Origin: Actinomycetes bacterium
GTDB taxonomy: Bacteria; Actinomycetota; Thermoleophilia; Solirubrobacterales; Solirubrobacteraceae
Direction: 5' to 3'
DNA: 13,111 bases
Assembly: GCA_023404805.1 (NCBI GenBank)
Contig: JAEYAL010000281.1
Span: 1 to 13,111 of the forward strand
This document shows positions 12,186 to 13,111 of this stretch, piece after piece; position 1 is the stretch's first letter; each line of letters starts with the position of its first letter. Below the pieces are notes generated by a model that searched no databases, had not been told where the DNA came from, and saw only the letters and a program-made list of their open reading frames with translations. Both the position numbers and the translations under genes were made by a program.

Positions 12186-13111
12186 TCAGCAGGGTTGCGA
12201 GACGCCCGCGGGGATGTCCCAGCAGACGCCGGTCGTCTTGCCGCCGGGCGGCGTGACCTTGAGGTTCATCGTCTTGGCGACGAACGCGATGCGCTCGATC
12301 GTGCCGCCGGCGCCCACGAGCGACGTCTCGGTCATGAAGGCGCCGGTCAGCGCGTAGACCATGCGCGGCGAGGTCGCGGTCCCTGCGATGTCGATCGTCG
12401 CGTTGGGGGCGGCCTTGCCTGTGGACATCAGGTTGCGGAGCTTGGCCGACTGCCCGTCGACGCCGCGGACGAGCGTGAACGCCTTCGGGTTCGGCTTGCC
12501 GACGGACGCGCCGGCGCCAGCCATCCAGCTGGACGCGGCGGACACGCCCGTCTTGTAGCCGGAGATCGGGAAGGAGCCTTCGACACCGTCGATGGTGAAG
12601 GTGCCGATCGACGGCTCGACCGCAGGCTTCGGGCCGCCGGCGAGCACGACTGGCGGTACTTCGAGGGCGCCATCGGCGTTGGTCTGCTTGAGCGCGAAGC
12701 TGACGTCCTCGACTTGCTTGCCGTCCTCGGACCGCGGCGTGATGTTCGAAACGAACAGGCCGGCCAGGGCGATCGTCGCGTAAGGCTGGCTGTCGGTCGA
12801 CGCGCTGAGCTTGAGCGAGCCCGTCGGGAACGCCTTGCCCTGCGTGATGTACTGCCAGAGCACCGGCGACGTCTGGTCGACGGGCTTGGTGATCGTGAGG
12901 TCGTGGATGACCGCCTTGCCGACCGATGCCCCGCCGCCCTTGGTCCAGCTGCTCTCAGCCTCCGAGACCCAGTCGATCTCGCTGACGACGATCGCGCCGT
13001 CGGGCCGCTCGCTCGAGACGCCCTGGAGGGTGAGAAGGCCAACGGGCGGCTTGGCGGCCGGGATGCCCGACGCGCCGGGAGGGCCCTGCGGGCCCTGCGG
13101 GCCGGCAGGCC
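12186..13111 (-). CDS. Collagen-like/tandem Hcp-domain protein, 3' part (5' end outside the window)
   Basis: The frame is open to the window edge, giving ~308 C-terminal residues. It opens with collagen-type Gly-X-Y triplets (GPQGPQGPPGASG, coded ~13110-13066), then two domains resembling the Hcp tube protein family of type VI secretion (beta-barrel). Domain 1 has GKAVIHDLTITKPVDQTSPV and WQYITQGKAF followed by a barrel strand pattern ending in EDVSFALKQ. Domain 2 is shorter in loops and shares SSWxxGxGASVGK exactly with domain 1. The C-terminus VCWDIPAGVSQPC carries two cysteines, suggesting a disulfide and an exported protein. No type VI secretion genes are present, and actinobacteria are not known to have that machine, so an extracellular structural or adhesive role is my inference. 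The shorter start at 12863 is only an internal GTG. Ends 16 bases before palindromic element B. Confidence 0.72.
   Translation of the reverse strand, partial: PAGPQGPQGPPGASGIPAAKPPVGLLTLQGVSSERPDGAIVVSEIDWVSEAESSWTKGGGASVGKAVIHDLTITKPVDQTSPVLWQYITQGKAFPTGSLKLSASTDSQPYATIALAGLFVSNITPRSEDGKQVEDVSFALKQTNADGALEVPPVVLAGGPKPAVEPSIGTFTIDGVEGSFPISGYKTGVSAASSWMAGAGASVGKPNPKAFTLVRGVDGQSAKLRNLMSTGKAAPNATIDIAGTATSPRMVYALTGAFMTETSLVGAGGTIERIAFVAKTMNLKVTPPGGKTTGVCWDIPAGVSQPC

Noticed and set aside
12186..13111. Type VI secretion system tube gene
   Set aside because: The chain has two Hcp-like domains plus collagen triplets and terminal cysteines, and no other type VI gene is present. A canonical Hcp is a single ~160-residue domain.

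Overview
The window is GC-rich with strongly GC-biased third codon positions. Gene content (secreted low-complexity proteins, crotonase, Baeyer-Villiger-type flavoprotein, apparently leaderless genes) fits a high-GC actinobacterium. A collagen-like/Hcp-domain secreted protein and a solitary GH-A-like secreted protein make me suspect the Solirubrobacterales/Thermoleophilia side, but this is an inference, since the window has no phylogenetic marker.

Layout, left to right. 121-1905 (-): CPA1-type cation/proton antiporter with a C-terminal RCK_C-like domain, divergent from 2062-2655 (+), a carboxymuconolactone-decarboxylase-family protein. 2885-3655 (+): secreted protein with a long acidic low-complexity insert, convergent with 3716-4498 (-), an enoyl-CoA hydratase. 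4618-6180 (-): flavin-dependent Baeyer-Villiger-type monooxygenase with a recognisable promoter. 6511-7440 (+): secreted GH-A-like glycosidase. 7517-7885 (+): four-helix membrane protein. 8240-8902 (-): msrA, divergent from 9211-10341 (+), a metal-site-degenerate relative of independent phosphoglycerate mutase. 10460-10888 (-): four-helix membrane protein of unknown function, divergent from 10944-11882 (+), a zinc-free quinone-oxidoreductase-type MDR. 11972-12060 (-): tRNA-Ser(UGA). 12186->13111 (-): 3' part of a protein with collagen-like Gly-X-Y repeats followed by two Hcp-like domains.

Gene products. The monooxygenase and enoyl-CoA hydratase on one strand, the nearby decarboxylase-family protein and the quinone reductase suggest oxidative catabolism of ketones/acids, but apart from the monooxygenase/hydratase pair they are not in one operon. 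MsrA and the quinone reductase fit oxidative-stress handling.

The most unusual content is non-coding. Three intergenic inverted repeats (2667-2712, 4556-4601, 12124-12169) are each exactly 46 bp. They share a central [CT]ATAGGG at the same internal offset, and one has four paired compensatory changes in its stem. Each lies 11-16 bp past a stop codon. Unrelated strong hairpins without a U-tract lie past nearly every other stop codon. A second repeat type (10341-10388 and 10404-10452) fills the gap between two convergent genes. At five gene starts a TAnnnT-like hexamer sits 6-8 bp before the ATG, suggesting leaderless transcription. A 7-bp dyad (10907-10928) lies midway between two such divergent promoters.
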